From: Amycolatopsis sp. WAC 01376
Lineage (GTDB): Bacteria > Actinomycetota > Actinomycetes > Mycobacteriales > Pseudonocardiaceae
Length of the DNA stretch: 64,000 nucleotides
Assembly: GCF_003947415.1 (NCBI RefSeq)
Contig: NZ_QHKL01000008.1
Coordinates: 372,001-436,000, forward strand
Reading direction: 5' to 3'
Shown: positions 17,783 through 26,504 of the stretch, piece by piece
How positions within the stretch are numbered: the stretch's first letter is position 1
Layout of the letters: every line of letters starts with the position of its first letter
Position numbers and translations under genes: made by a program
The notes under the pieces: model-generated
Databases searched by the model: none
Told to the model about the DNA's origin: nothing
What the model saw: the letters and a program-made list of their open reading frames with translations, nothing else

Positions 17783-19264
17783 ATGCCCCGTAACCAAAGA
17801 ACCGCCGGCCGCCACCGCATGGCACGTCGTACCAAGGTCGCCACCGGCGGCCTCGCGCTCGCCATCGCGGTCGGCGGGATCGTCGTGGTCACCACGACCG
17901 GAACCCCCGACGCGGCAAGGGCCGACGGCGCGGACAAGTCTTTCTTCATCGACATCACGAAGGTCCCGCGCGGTACCAACGTCAACCTCGACCTCGCGAA
18001 ACGAGGCGCACGGGGAACGTTCACCGTGGACTGCGGCCGCAACGAGAACGGCCACTTCAACGGCGACAACTTCATCGCCCAGCCCGGTGTCCGCAATGGA
18101 GCCGAGCACCTCCACGACTACGTCGGGAACCTGTCGACCAACGCGGATTCGAACAACAAGAGCCTGCTGCGCGCGGGCACGACCTGCAAGAACGGCGACA
18201 AGTCCGCGTACTTCTGGCCGGTCATCCGGATCAACACCGAGGAAGAGGAAGAAAACGAGGCGGCGAACGAGGAGAAACTCGCCGCCGACCGCGCGAACGC
18301 GGCCAAGGACGAGGCCGCCGCCCAGGTCGACTGCCCCGACGTCGCCAGCGAACTCGACGAGCTCAGCGAGGTCCCCGACCAGGCCATGCCCGCGGTCGAC
18401 GAGAACCTCGACAAACTCGACCAGGACTCCGACAACGCGAACAACCAGCTGGCGCAAGGAAAACAAGCGGCCCAGGTGCTCGACGAGCTGAAGAACAAGC
18501 GGAAGCCGTCGATCAAGGAGATCGCCGACACCATGCGGCAAGCCGGCAAACCGGTCGCGAAGAACGAAGACCAGCTCGCCGGCTGCGCGGTGAAGCAGAA
18601 CGGCGAAGGCGGACTCGACAACGGCGGCGAGAACAGCAACGTCAACGCGACGGGCGACGCCGAGAAGAAGAAGTCCGACGGCAAGGCCGCGGACCTGCCC
18701 GGCGTCAACGACAACAACGAGATCGGCGACAACGAAGGCGAGATCCAGCGCGCCGAGAAGGTCGACCTGACCTTCACCAGCGGCGGCGCCCGCCGGGTCG
18801 TCGCGATGCCGAAGTTCCTGCGCGTGCTCTACGGCGATGCCAAGCAGAGCACCAACGGCCCGGCCAACGCACGGCCGAGCTGGACCTGCACCGGCTTCGA
18901 GGACCGGCTCACCGAGCTGTACCCGATCTGCCCGCGAGGCAGCAAGGTCGCCCGCGTCCACGCGTTCCCGAACTGCTGGGACGGCAAGAACACCGACAGC
19001 GCCAACCACCGCACGCATATCGTGTTCTCCGACCGGAACGGGAAATGCCCGCGCGGCTTCAAGAACGTGCCGCAGCTGCGGATCACGCTGGTGTACGACA
19101 TCCCGGCGGACATCCAGGCGGCCGGTCAGTACGCGGTCGACGCTTTCGCGCAGGAGAAGCACAACCCGCGCTCCGACCACGACGACTTCGCGAACGTCAT
19201 GTCGCAGCGGCTGATGAACCAGCTGGTGAAGTGCATCAACAGCGGTAAACGCTGCAGGCAGTAG
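17783..19264 (+). CDS. Secreted DUF1996 protein with coiled-coil insertion
   Basis: A 493-residue exported protein. Residues 1-48 are a basic region, a hydrophobic signal (VATGGLALAIAVGGIVVV) and an Ala-rich cleavage zone. DUF1996 features appear in two pieces: an N-terminal part (FTVDCGRNENGHFNGDNFIAQPG, GAEHLHDYVGN, TTCKNGDKSAYFWPV) and a C-terminal part (WTCTGFEDRLTELYPICP, FPNCWDGKNTDSANHRTHIVF). Between them are about 190 residues rich in Asn, Asp, Glu and Lys, probably coiled coil or disordered. GAGGTG lies 10 bases before the ATG. Function unknown; the domain occurs in secreted proteins of actinomycetes and fungi. Confidence 0.8.
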   Translation: MPRNQRTAGRHRMARRTKVATGGLALAIAVGGIVVVTTTGTPDAARADGADKSFFIDITKVPRGTNVNLDLAKRGARGTFTVDCGRNENGHFNGDNFIAQPGVRNGAEHLHDYVGNLSTNADSNNKSLLRAGTTCKNGDKSAYFWPVIRINTEEEEENEAANEEKLAADRANAAKDEAAAQVDCPDVASELDELSEVPDQAMPAVDENLDKLDQDSDNANNQLAQGKQAAQVLDELKNKRKPSIKEIADTMRQAGKPVAKNEDQLAGCAVKQNGEGGLDNGGENSNVNATGDAEKKKSDGKAADLPGVNDNNEIGDNEGEIQRAEKVDLTFTSGGARRVVAMPKFLRVLYGDAKQSTNGPANARPSWTCTGFEDRLTELYPICPRGSKVARVHAFPNCWDGKNTDSANHRTHIVFSDRNGKCPRGFKNVPQLRITLVYDIPADIQAAGQYAVDAFAQEKHNPRSDHDDFANVMSQRLMNQLVKCINSGKRCRQ

Positions 19265-19278
19265 GGCGAATCCGCAGG

Positions 19279-19333
19279 ATGTCATGAAAGAGTCGTTCAA
19301 GACGTTTTTCGTCCTGAACGACCCTTTCATGAC
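19279..19333. terminator. 55-bp hairpin B between convergent genes
   Basis: Arms of 25 bp (19279-19303 and 19309-19333) pair with only two mismatches around a TTTTT loop; the outer end reads TGTCATGAAAGAG. It starts 14 bases after the DUF1996 stop. The opposing cyclase-like gene ends at 19484, so it can serve as a terminator for the plus strand. The remaining bases to 19483 are GC-rich, contain a short inverted repeat of GGTTCCCGGCCC / GGGCCGGGAACC, and show no gene. Confidence 0.6.
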
Positions 19334-19483
19334 ATTTCTCCGCGAGGGGGCGCGGCGGGGATGACCCGCGCCCCCACCCCCCGCGCCGGGGGTCCGGTTC
19401 CCGGCCCGGCGTAGGGGTTCCGGGCCGGGAACCGGCGAGCGATACGGCTTTCCCTCCCTGGAAACCGGACCGCCCGGTCTGGG

Positions 19484-20173
19484 TCAGGCCGTCGTGGACA
19501 ACCGGCTCACCCGGTCGAACACGAGCGGCACCGCGACAGCGGGGTTCAGTTCGGCGAGGACCGCCTCGGCGTCCAGGCCTGGCAAGTGGATCCACGCGCT
19601 GTCCGCGAAATCCGGGGTCGTGACGCTGATCCGGGCACAGCGGGCGGGCGGGACCAGCGCGACCCCGAACGGTTCGACCACGTTGCGCCACACGGATTGC
19701 GAGACGATCATCCCGGCGCCGAACTTGTCGCCCGTCGGATCCGAACGGCACCAGTAGCCGACGGCGTCGTTGAAGGTGGAGGCGCACAGCAACCGGGTCA
19801 GCGTGATGTACGTGCGGTGGTAACGGTGGTTGTCCGCCATCGGTCCCATGTGGACCGCCACCCGCGCCCGCATCGGGACCCTGGCGTAGCGGTTGCGGGT
19901 CCGGAGCAGATGGTCCAGGTGGAACACGACCTCGCAGAGCTGGCCGACGGCGTGGTCCGGATACGCGACCATCAGCCCGTCCCCGGTCTCCCGGAAGTGA
20001 CGCGCTTCCCCCGGCGCGAGCCCGACCGCGGTGAACGAGCGGGAAACCAGCGTTTCCATCTCGTTCTTCATCGGGTCCAGCAGGTCGTCACTGGCCCTGG
20101 ACGAACCGACGATGTCGACGGACAGCACGGCGTGGGTGTGCGCGTTGTATTGGCCTGAGGTCAGCACCTGCAT
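19484..20173 (-). CDS. Nucleotidyl cyclase-like (class III) protein
   Basis: A 229-residue soluble protein that looks like a single class III adenylyl/guanylyl cyclase homology domain. VLSVDIVGSS (Asp20) and RETGDGLMVAYP (Asp65) match the two metal-binding aspartates, and YITLTRLLCAS resembles the later Asn/Arg helix; the usual substrate-specifying residues are not obvious, so activity and base preference are uncertain. ATG 20173 is chosen for GGGGAGGGG upstream. It follows the Crp/Fnr gene by 121 bases, and a 16-bp palindrome lies at 20246-20261 in that gap. I infer that it makes, or senses, a cyclic nucleotide for that regulator. Confidence 0.65.
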   Translation of the reverse strand: MQVLTSGQYNAHTHAVLSVDIVGSSRASDDLLDPMKNEMETLVSRSFTAVGLAPGEARHFRETGDGLMVAYPDHAVGQLCEVVFHLDHLLRTRNRYARVPMRARVAVHMGPMADNHRYHRTYITLTRLLCASTFNDAVGYWCRSDPTGDKFGAGMIVSQSVWRNVVEPFGVALVPPARCARISVTTPDFADSAWIHLPGLDAEAVLAELNPAVAVPLVFDRVSRLSTTA

Positions 20174-20245
20174 CTCTGCGACCCCTCCCCTGATCGGTGA
20201 AAACTGGCGGCAGGAAGCAGTGTTCCCACTCCTCACCGGAAGTTC

Positions 20246-20261
20246 TGTTCGGAACCGAACA
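20246..20261. promoter_or_regulatory. Palindrome TGTTCGGAACCGAACA upstream of the cyclase-like gene
   Basis: A perfect 7-2-7 dyad located 73 bases before the ATG at 20173. It matches a second site at 21425-21440 in both arms. The TGTTC-N6-GAACA layout has the same 5-6-5 geometry as a CRP site, so the Crp/Fnr protein encoded between the two sites is the most likely binder. Confidence 0.65.
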
Positions 20262-20294
20262 AAACGTGACCTCGCGCTGGTCAACGCCAGTGAG

Positions 20295-20996
20295 CTAAGT
20301 CACACCTTTTTCCGTGATCACCCGCAACGCCTCGCGGTCGAGCACGGTGATCGCACGGCGCGAACTGGCCACCACTCCCGCCTTCCGGAGCTTGTCCAGT
20401 GCCTGCGCGACCATGGTCCGGCCCATCGGGATGAACTGCGCGAGTTCGTCCTGGCTCAACGGGATCCCGATGCGCCAGCCGGCGGGTGTCCGGATGCCAC
20501 AGACGTCGACGAGATAGTCCAGCCGCGTCGCGACCCGCGCCACCGCCTGCGGTTTCCAGGACTGCGTCCGCTGCCGCTGGGCGAGCACGAACCGCCGGGC
20601 GACGCTGACGAGCACCTCCCGCATCGCCGCCGGATGATCCAGCAGGAACCGGTTGAACTCGCTCGCCGCGATACGCCGGACGTGCACCTCTTCGATGGCG
20701 ACGACGTCGGCCATCCGGATGCCGCCCGCGATCACCGCGATCTCGCCGTGCAGATCGCCGGGCACCCCGACGTCGAGGATGACCGTCGCACCCATCCGGT
20801 CGGCGCTGGTCACCTTCACATAACCGTGCCGCAGCAGCATGACGAAGTCGCCGGGCTCGCCCGAGCGCATCAGCGCCTGTCTGCTCTCGTAGGTCTGCGG
20901 GGTGCCCATCTCCAGCAACCGGGCACGGACGGGTTCGTCCAGCCGCTCCAGGAACGGACGTTCTCTCTCTTCGGCGGCCTCCGGGCCCAAACCCAC
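20295..20996 (-). CDS. Crp/Fnr-family transcriptional regulator
   Basis: A 233-residue regulator. Residues 15-125 form the cyclic-nucleotide-binding beta-roll (ESRQALMRSGEPGDFVMLLRHGYVKV; GVPGDLHGEIAVIAGGIRMADVVAIEE) with a phosphate-cassette-like segment LHGEIAVIAGGIRMAD that lacks the exact RSA motif. The C-terminal winged helix has recognition helix PMGRTMVAQALDKLRKAG, where the CRP Glu181 position is Thr, implying a different half-site from TGTGA. GTG at 20996 has GGGAGGGTG upstream. It is 29 bases after the 121-residue unknown gene, probably cotranscribed, and likely binds the paired palindromes. Confidence 0.88.
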   Translation of the reverse strand: MGLGPEAAEERERPFLERLDEPVRARLLEMGTPQTYESRQALMRSGEPGDFVMLLRHGYVKVTSADRMGATVILDVGVPGDLHGEIAVIAGGIRMADVVAIEEVHVRRIAASEFNRFLLDHPAAMREVLVSVARRFVLAQRQRTQSWKPQAVARVATRLDYLVDVCGIRTPAGWRIGIPLSQDELAQFIPMGRTMVAQALDKLRKAGVVASSRRAITVLDREALRVITEKGVT

Positions 20997-21025
20997 GAAA
21001 CACCCTCCCAGGCAGTCGTGAACAC

Positions 21026-21391
21026 CTATCGCGGAGAGTAACCGAATCGGCCACCCGATCCGGCGGCGGAACCGTCGTGCGTGGTGAAGATGCCCAGGCG
21101 GACCAGTTCCGATCTGATCCACTCGGCCAGCCGGTGCAACGGTCCGTCTTCGGCCTCGACGAAATAGCTGTCCACGATCTGGTGTCGCCTATCGGCGTGC
21201 TTCGCCGCATAGAGCAGCGCTGACCGTACCTCCGAAACCTTGAGCGGAGCGACCTTGATTCCCGGAGCGGGCCGCACGGTGCTCTTGGCGGCCATCACCG
21301 CCAGTACGGCTTCCTCCAGGCTGAACCGGTGCTCCACCGGTACGACCACATGTTCCACGCCCTCGACAACCCGGCGCCCGATCAACGGCAT
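21026..21391 (-). CDS. Conserved hypothetical protein, 121 residues
   Basis: A small protein with no recognised domain. It has a mixed sequence (GRRVVEGVEHVVVPVEHRFSLEEAVLAVMAAK; VRSALLYAAKHADRRHQIVDSYFVEAEDG; LAEWIRSELVRLGIF) that suggests a compact alpha/beta fold, no membrane segment and no cysteines. It sits 29 bases before the Crp/Fnr start and 34 bases after the 16-bp palindrome, so it is the leading gene of the regulator unit. It could be a partner of the regulator or cyclase, but the sequence gives no direct support. Confidence 0.6.
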   Translation of the reverse strand: MPLIGRRVVEGVEHVVVPVEHRFSLEEAVLAVMAAKSTVRPAPGIKVAPLKVSEVRSALLYAAKHADRRHQIVDSYFVEAEDGPLHRLAEWIRSELVRLGIFTTHDGSAAGSGGRFGYSPR

Positions 21392-21424
21392 GCTGTCAGA
21401 TCAGCATGACGCACGGCCGTAGTC

Positions 21425-21440
21425 TGTTCGGCACCGAACA
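21425..21440. promoter_or_regulatory. Palindrome TGTTCGGCACCGAACA upstream of the Crp/Fnr unit
   Basis: A second copy of the 7-2-7 dyad also seen at 20246-20261; only the central two bases differ in composition. On the minus strand TTGAGT lies just upstream and TACGGC 18 bases further on, so the operator could sit between -35 and -10 elements. It is 34 bases before the ATG of the 121-residue gene. Confidence 0.65.
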
Positions 21441-21441
21441 C

Positions 21442-21954
21442 TCAACCCGGTTCGGCCGCCTCGATGGCCTCTTCGAGCGTTTCCCGGTACAGCCGCAACC
21501 GTTCGACGAGCATCACCGGATCCGGGTTCTCGTCCCGCGCGTGTCGTTCCAGCTTCTCGGTGGTCTGCTTCACCGTCACCCGCAGTTCGACGACTCCGGG
21601 CGTGTTCCGGCCCTTCCCGTTCTCCAGTCGCGACACCGCCCGCCGGAAGACGGCCGCGAGCTCGGTCTCGCCCGGCCGCACCTCTTCGATGGCCGTCAGC
21701 GCCCGCCCGAGCAGGCTGAAATGGTCGTAGGCGTTGTCGGACGCCGGCGCGCGGACCTCCCTCGGCGGCTTCGATCGCCTGCTGTTCAACACCAAGAACG
21801 CGGTCTCGGCCGGAATCAGCACGGCGAGAACGGCGACAGCCCCGAAGAGCCAAGCCGCCGGATGCGGGTAGGTCACCGCGCGGCCGATCAGCCCGGCGAT
21901 CAGGCTGAGCACCACCGCGACGACGTGGAACGGGCGGTTGTCGTGATCGGCCAT
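21442..21954 (-). CDS. Small two-helix membrane protein
   Basis: A 170-residue protein with two N-terminal transmembrane helices (FHVVAVVLSLIAGLIGRAV and AAWLFGAVAVLAVLIPAETAFLVL) and a soluble, helical, charged C-terminal region of about 110 residues. Its start is one base after the VWA-protein stop, so the two are almost certainly coupled. No family recognised. It may act as a membrane partner for the VWA or KAP proteins encoded just upstream. Confidence 0.7.
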   Translation of the reverse strand: MADHDNRPFHVVAVVLSLIAGLIGRAVTYPHPAAWLFGAVAVLAVLIPAETAFLVLNSRRSKPPREVRAPASDNAYDHFSLLGRALTAIEEVRPGETELAAVFRRAVSRLENGKGRNTPGVVELRVTVKQTTEKLERHARDENPDPVMLVERLRLYRETLEEAIEAAEPG

Positions 21955-21955
21955 G

Positions 21956-23710
21956 TCAGAAGTTGCTGAAGACGTTGACGAACATCTTGTCGATGCCGTG
22001 CGGGTCGACGGCCTGATAGCTGCGGGCCTTGGACTTCTGCGCGATCTCGTCGAGGACCCGGCTGTCCGCCTGCGCGCCGTAGGCCATGGTGAAGATGCGG
22101 ACGGAGTTGTCCAGCCGCTCGGCGTCGACGTTCTGCAGCACCTGCTCCTTGGTCCCGGCCTCGGTGTTCTCCCCGTCGGTCAGGAAGACGACGGCGTTGA
22201 TGAGCTTCGGGTCGAACTCGCGGCGCATCTTGTCGTTGGCCGCGATCACGGTCTGGTACAGCGCCGTATCCCCTTTCGGGGTCAGGTTGTCGACGAGGCC
22301 GAGCATCGGGCCCCGGACGTTCTTCACCTTGCCGATCGGCATCTTTTCCTCATACCCGTCCGAGAACGTCCACAGCCCCACCTCGTCCTCGGGATGCAGG
22401 TACTCGAGCTGTTTGCGGATCGCGGGTTTCAGCAGCGCTATCCGGCTTTCGGAATACGGCTTGTCCTTGCGGTTCTTGTCGAACGGCTCGTTCATGGAGC
22501 CGGAAAGGTCCAGCACCAGCAGGATCCGGCCGCGTCGCTGCGTGTACTCCCAGCCGTCCAGCATCTTCTGGATCTGTTCACCGGTGGGCACCCCGATGGG
22601 CCGCGGTTCGGCGACCCCTTCGGTGTGCACGCCCTTGGCCAGCTTGTCGTTCCCGCGGCCCTCCGGGTCACGGAAGCCGAGGTCACGGAACCGGTCCTGC
22701 TGCGCGGGCTCCCGCAGGAAGTCGTAGAAGTCCTTGGCCGCCGATCGCTGTTCCGGCGACGCCTTGGCGGTGGTGAGGAAGGGATGGTCGATCAGCATCG
22801 TCCCCTCGCTCGGGTGCACGGCGACGAGCGGCCGGTTCAGCGGGGCCGGCTCCTTCCCCAGCTGTTTCGGGTTCCCGGTCGGCGCGCCGTGGTTGTAGAG
22901 GTAGACCATCTGTTCCTGCATCGCCATCGCGCTGATGTAGGGCGTGGGCTTCTTCTGGTCCTCTTCGTACAGCGTCTTCAGGAAGGCCACCGAATCGTCG
23001 CTGTAGTAGGCGACCGAGGCCTCGATCCCGCGGACGAACTGGACGGTTTCCGCCGTGTCGATCTTGCCGTAGTCGCCGCCCGTCGCCGCGAAGTAGGTCG
23101 CGATGGTCGCGGCGAGCCCCGAGGTCGACCGGCGCGGATTGTCCTTGCCCAGCGTGAAGTTGCCCCACTTCGCGTTCTCCGGACCGGTGGAGGCCCAGCC
23201 ACCGTTGCGGTTCACCTCGAGTACGTCCTTCCAGCCGATGCCCTTCGACGGCCAGCCCAGTTCCTTGGCCATCGGTTCCGGCATCGCGATCACCATCGGG
23301 CTCGTCGCGAGCGAGGTCTTCGGACCGTTCGCGATCAGGTCCCCTTTGCCGCGCTGGCGCAGCAGGTCGAGCCACAGCGAGGAACTCGGCATCCAGGCCT
23401 GCGGTTCGGGTTGCCGCTCGTCGATGTCGTTCCAGCCCTCGGCGATGAGGTCGAGCGTGGCACCCGAGGTCTTCTTGAACGCCTCGACCTTCGCGCACCG
23501 CCCGCCGTCGAACGTCCGGCCGGTGTTGTTGTACCGCTCGGCCAGTTCGGCGACCAGGTCGCCCTTCTCCGTGGAGGAACTGACGACCAGCCGGACGCAG
23601 TCGGTCCTCGTCGCGTTCGACGGCGCCGTGACCGTGGTCGCGAGCAGGACGATCACGAGCGTCCCGACGAGCGCGCCGAAGACGAGCGAAACCCAGCCTG
23701 ATCTCCGCAT
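21956..23710 (-). CDS. Substrate-binding domain plus von Willebrand A domain protein
   Basis: A 584-residue protein. One N-terminal helix (VFGALVGTLVIVLLATTV) anchors it, with the remainder probably outside. Residues 37-360 look like a type-2 extracellular solute-binding fold (LVVSSSTEKGDLVAELAERYN; AWMPSSSLWLDLL). Residues 390-575 are a VWA domain with an intact MIDAS: DLSGSMN near 400, a Thr in PKGDTALY, and FLTDGEN. It lies 35 bases after the WD40-KAP gene and one base before the two-helix membrane gene. The VWA suggests metal-dependent protein binding; the ligand of the first domain is unknown. Confidence 0.85.
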   Translation of the reverse strand: MRRSGWVSLVFGALVGTLVIVLLATTVTAPSNATRTDCVRLVVSSSTEKGDLVAELAERYNNTGRTFDGGRCAKVEAFKKTSGATLDLIAEGWNDIDERQPEPQAWMPSSSLWLDLLRQRGKGDLIANGPKTSLATSPMVIAMPEPMAKELGWPSKGIGWKDVLEVNRNGGWASTGPENAKWGNFTLGKDNPRRSTSGLAATIATYFAATGGDYGKIDTAETVQFVRGIEASVAYYSDDSVAFLKTLYEEDQKKPTPYISAMAMQEQMVYLYNHGAPTGNPKQLGKEPAPLNRPLVAVHPSEGTMLIDHPFLTTAKASPEQRSAAKDFYDFLREPAQQDRFRDLGFRDPEGRGNDKLAKGVHTEGVAEPRPIGVPTGEQIQKMLDGWEYTQRRGRILLVLDLSGSMNEPFDKNRKDKPYSESRIALLKPAIRKQLEYLHPEDEVGLWTFSDGYEEKMPIGKVKNVRGPMLGLVDNLTPKGDTALYQTVIAANDKMRREFDPKLINAVVFLTDGENTEAGTKEQVLQNVDAERLDNSVRIFTMAYGAQADSRVLDEIAQKSKARSYQAVDPHGIDKMFVNVFSNF

Positions 23711-23745
23711 GCGCGCCCCCTAGCCGTTGTAGCGGGCAAGTGTAG

Positions 23746-26367
23746 CTACAACGTGGTTCCAGGTTCCGGCTCCTCGGTCACGAGATCGCAGGTTTCGAAA
23801 CTGAAGCGGGCGAGGGTGCCCACCCAATTCCGATAGACCTGTAGATCATCGAAGGATTCGGCGTCTAGCCGCCATTCAGGTGGAAAGGCGCCGGACAACG
23901 ATTCCCCGGCGGAAAGGGCGGCGAAGGTCGAGCGCGCGGCGTCCGGATCGGCGACCAGCAGGGTCAGCAGGACGAGCACCGCCCGATAGGGACCGCCGAC
24001 GAACCGCGTCAGTTCCGCGTCGGGAATGCCGATGCGGACCAGCCGGTAGAGATTGACCAGTTTCCGGATCTCGCGCGGCGTGTTCAGCCTTTTCCGCAGC
24101 GAATGGACGAAATCTCGTTCTACTTCGGTGAGCCGCAGCCGATCCGGCCGCATGTTGTAGAACGTCGGCGGGGCCGTGTCCTCGACGACGACCTCCGCCG
24201 TCTCACCGCGTTCGGGCTTGTTCCCGTCCTCCGGCCATTCTTCGTAATCGGACGGCGCCGGTTCCGATGCTTCGATGGGCATGAGGGTGTCGATCAGCTC
24301 GTCCGCCGCGGCTCCCATGGGACGCAGGGCGAACACGATCTGGAAGATCTTGTCGAGGTATTCCGCCTGCCGTGCTTCCCCGGTGCCGAAGAGCTCTTCG
24401 TGGTGCTGGTCGAGACAGCGCCGCAACCACCTCGGGTCGACGGCCACCACCACGACGAACGCGGGCAGGGCCAACAGGAGGTGCACCGCGGCGAGCACTT
24501 CGATCACCTTCGACGGCGGGCAGCGGTCGAGGTCGTCGATGTAGAGCACGATCCGTTCCAGCGGCGGCTTGCCCGTGCCTCCGGCCAGTTGCCATTCCCG
24601 GCGCGCCTCCTCCAGATCGGCGCTCAGCTTCACGAGGTCCTCCCGGACGCGCGCGAAAACCCCTTGGTAGTCCCCGTATCTGCCGGCCTTCGCCTCCTCG
24701 ATCAGCTCGCCGAGCCGGGTGGCCGCGTCCAGCCGCCGGAGCCGCTCCTCGGTCTCCCGGATTTCGGTCTCGAACCGTTCCGCGCGTTTGTCGACGTCGA
24801 ACCGCAGTTTGTCCAAAGTGGACTTGACCGGCGCGAGGGCCGACCTGGCGGTGGTGAGCGCCGGGGTCAGCACGGCGCCGAGCGCGACGACGGCGGGCGC
24901 CACGGCGAGGATCGTGTTGTGCCACAACGCCCAGCCGGTGATCGTCGCGACGACGCCGAGCACACCGGCGAGCGCGTAGCCCGCGACGGCGAGCCTCCGC
25001 CGTCGGCGTTCCGCCCGGTCCACTCCGGACACCAGGAGACGCCAGCGCCAGGTGCGCGGGGAATCCGCCTTGACCGCGCGCAGGCCGGCCAGCCGGGTGC
25101 GCAGTTCCTCACGTTCGGCACGGACCTCACCGGCGTCCGCGTGTGTTTCGGGCGCTCCCAAGTTACGGAACAGGTGGTCCACCAGGCCGACCCACAGATG
25201 GTCGTCGTGGTACTGCCAGGCGTTGAACCGGATCTGCCGGATCTCGCCGGCGAACACGCTGTTGGCGGCGTCGCCGCGGGACCGGCGGGCCAGTTCGGCC
25301 ACCCGGTCGCTCACCTGCCGCACGAAACTGGATTTGCCGGAACCCCACGGGCCCAGCAGCGCGACGCACAACGGCGGGCTGGTCTCCCGGTCGGCGATGA
25401 CCGCGGCGAGGGTGCGTACGTCGTCGTGGAAACCGATCAGGTCGACCGGGCTTTCGACGTCGGGCGTGATCCGCGGCCGGGCCCTGCCCGGTTTGGGTTC
25501 GACGAAACCGGTCCCGTCGATCTGGTTGCCGAAGCGGTCCCACACCCGGATGGTGCGGTCGTCCCCGACCGTGACGATCTTCTCGCCGCCCGCGGTGCAG
25601 GCGATCGCGCGGACGTTCCCCCGATGTCCCTTGAGGAGCGTGTAGCCCGCCGGGTCGTCGATCTCGCGGACGCGGACCTCGCCGTCGGAACCGCCGGAGA
25701 GCACCAGTTTGCCGTCCGGGCTGAAGGCCAGCGCCCGCACCGCACCGCCGTGTCCTGGGAAGACGAGGGCCGGATCGCCCTCGCGCCCCCACAACCGGAC
25801 CGTCTCGCCCTCGCCGGAGAGCACGTGCCCGCCGTCGGCCGAGATCGCGACCACGTGGACCGCGCCCGCGCCGCCGAACCGGTAGTGGGAAACGACTTCC
25901 TTGTCCCAGAGCCGCACGCCGCCGGTGTCGTCCCCGGCGACGACGACCAGGCCGTCCGGGGTCACCGCGACCGATTCGATCTCCGGGTCACCGGTGCGGA
26001 ACACACGCACCGTCACCCCGTCCAGCCGCCGGACCTCGACGGTGCTTCCCGCGCCGGACACGGCGAATTCGTTCGCCACCGCGACCGCGACGGTCCGCTT
26101 GGTGGTCTGGACCTCCGGCGGATGCGCCTCGCCACCGGCGATCCGCCAGCGCCGCACCGTCACCCCATCGCAACCGACCACGTGCTGACCCGAGATACCC
26201 ACCGCGAGCACGGGCCGATCGTGCCCGCCGAAGGTGAACCGGAGCGCGCCGGTCTCCAGGTCCCAGACCCGCACCGTCCGGTCCGCACCTCCGGTGACCA
26301 GGCGATTTCCCTTCACCGCGACGGCGAGGATCGGTTCTTCGTGTCCGGTGAAACGTGCCGTGGTCAT
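23746..26367 (-). CDS. WD40 repeat-KAP P-loop NTPase fusion
   Basis: An 873-residue protein joining a beta-propeller to a KAP NTPase. Residues 1-300 hold about seven WD40 units (endings such as VRVWDLETG, VRRWRIAGG, VRLWDKEV, VRLWGREG, IRVWDRFG). The KAP part has Walker A GPWGSGKSSF near 339, two hydrophobic segments near 470-500 inserted in the NTPase as is usual for the family, and Walker B VLYIDDLDRC near 609. The internal ATG at 26367 gives a clean propeller start; an upstream in-frame ATG at 26481 would overlap the divergent promoter. KAP proteins are membrane-linked NTPases, some linked to phage exclusion; here the role is unknown. Confidence 0.85.
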   Translation of the reverse strand: MTTARFTGHEEPILAVAVKGNRLVTGGADRTVRVWDLETGALRFTFGGHDRPVLAVGISGQHVVGCDGVTVRRWRIAGGEAHPPEVQTTKRTVAVAVANEFAVSGAGSTVEVRRLDGVTVRVFRTGDPEIESVAVTPDGLVVVAGDDTGGVRLWDKEVVSHYRFGGAGAVHVVAISADGGHVLSGEGETVRLWGREGDPALVFPGHGGAVRALAFSPDGKLVLSGGSDGEVRVREIDDPAGYTLLKGHRGNVRAIACTAGGEKIVTVGDDRTIRVWDRFGNQIDGTGFVEPKPGRARPRITPDVESPVDLIGFHDDVRTLAAVIADRETSPPLCVALLGPWGSGKSSFVRQVSDRVAELARRSRGDAANSVFAGEIRQIRFNAWQYHDDHLWVGLVDHLFRNLGAPETHADAGEVRAEREELRTRLAGLRAVKADSPRTWRWRLLVSGVDRAERRRRRLAVAGYALAGVLGVVATITGWALWHNTILAVAPAVVALGAVLTPALTTARSALAPVKSTLDKLRFDVDKRAERFETEIRETEERLRRLDAATRLGELIEEAKAGRYGDYQGVFARVREDLVKLSADLEEARREWQLAGGTGKPPLERIVLYIDDLDRCPPSKVIEVLAAVHLLLALPAFVVVVAVDPRWLRRCLDQHHEELFGTGEARQAEYLDKIFQIVFALRPMGAAADELIDTLMPIEASEPAPSDYEEWPEDGNKPERGETAEVVVEDTAPPTFYNMRPDRLRLTEVERDFVHSLRKRLNTPREIRKLVNLYRLVRIGIPDAELTRFVGGPYRAVLVLLTLLVADPDAARSTFAALSAGESLSGAFPPEWRLDAESFDDLQVYRNWVGTLARFSFETCDLVTEEPEPGTTL

Positions 26368-26504
26368 AACCGCACAGTCTTCCGGTCGCGTCAAGATCAT
26401 GGTTAACGACAGGCGACTATCGGCGGGTACCCCGAGCGCCTCGAAAGGGTCAGGGTCGAAACTGCTCCGAAATTCCAGCACGCCTTAAACGCGAGGAGTT
26501 CAAC

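Noticed and set aside
19360..19480. Possible small gene in the GC-rich gap before the cyclase-like gene
   Set aside because: No frame has a plausible start with ribosome site; the stretch is dominated by an inverted repeat of GGTTCCCGGCCC.
24103..26406. 767-residue plus-strand frame opposite the WD40-KAP gene
   Set aside because: It is antisense to a protein with clear WD40, Walker A and Walker B motifs; its own translation is Arg/Gly/His-rich without domains.
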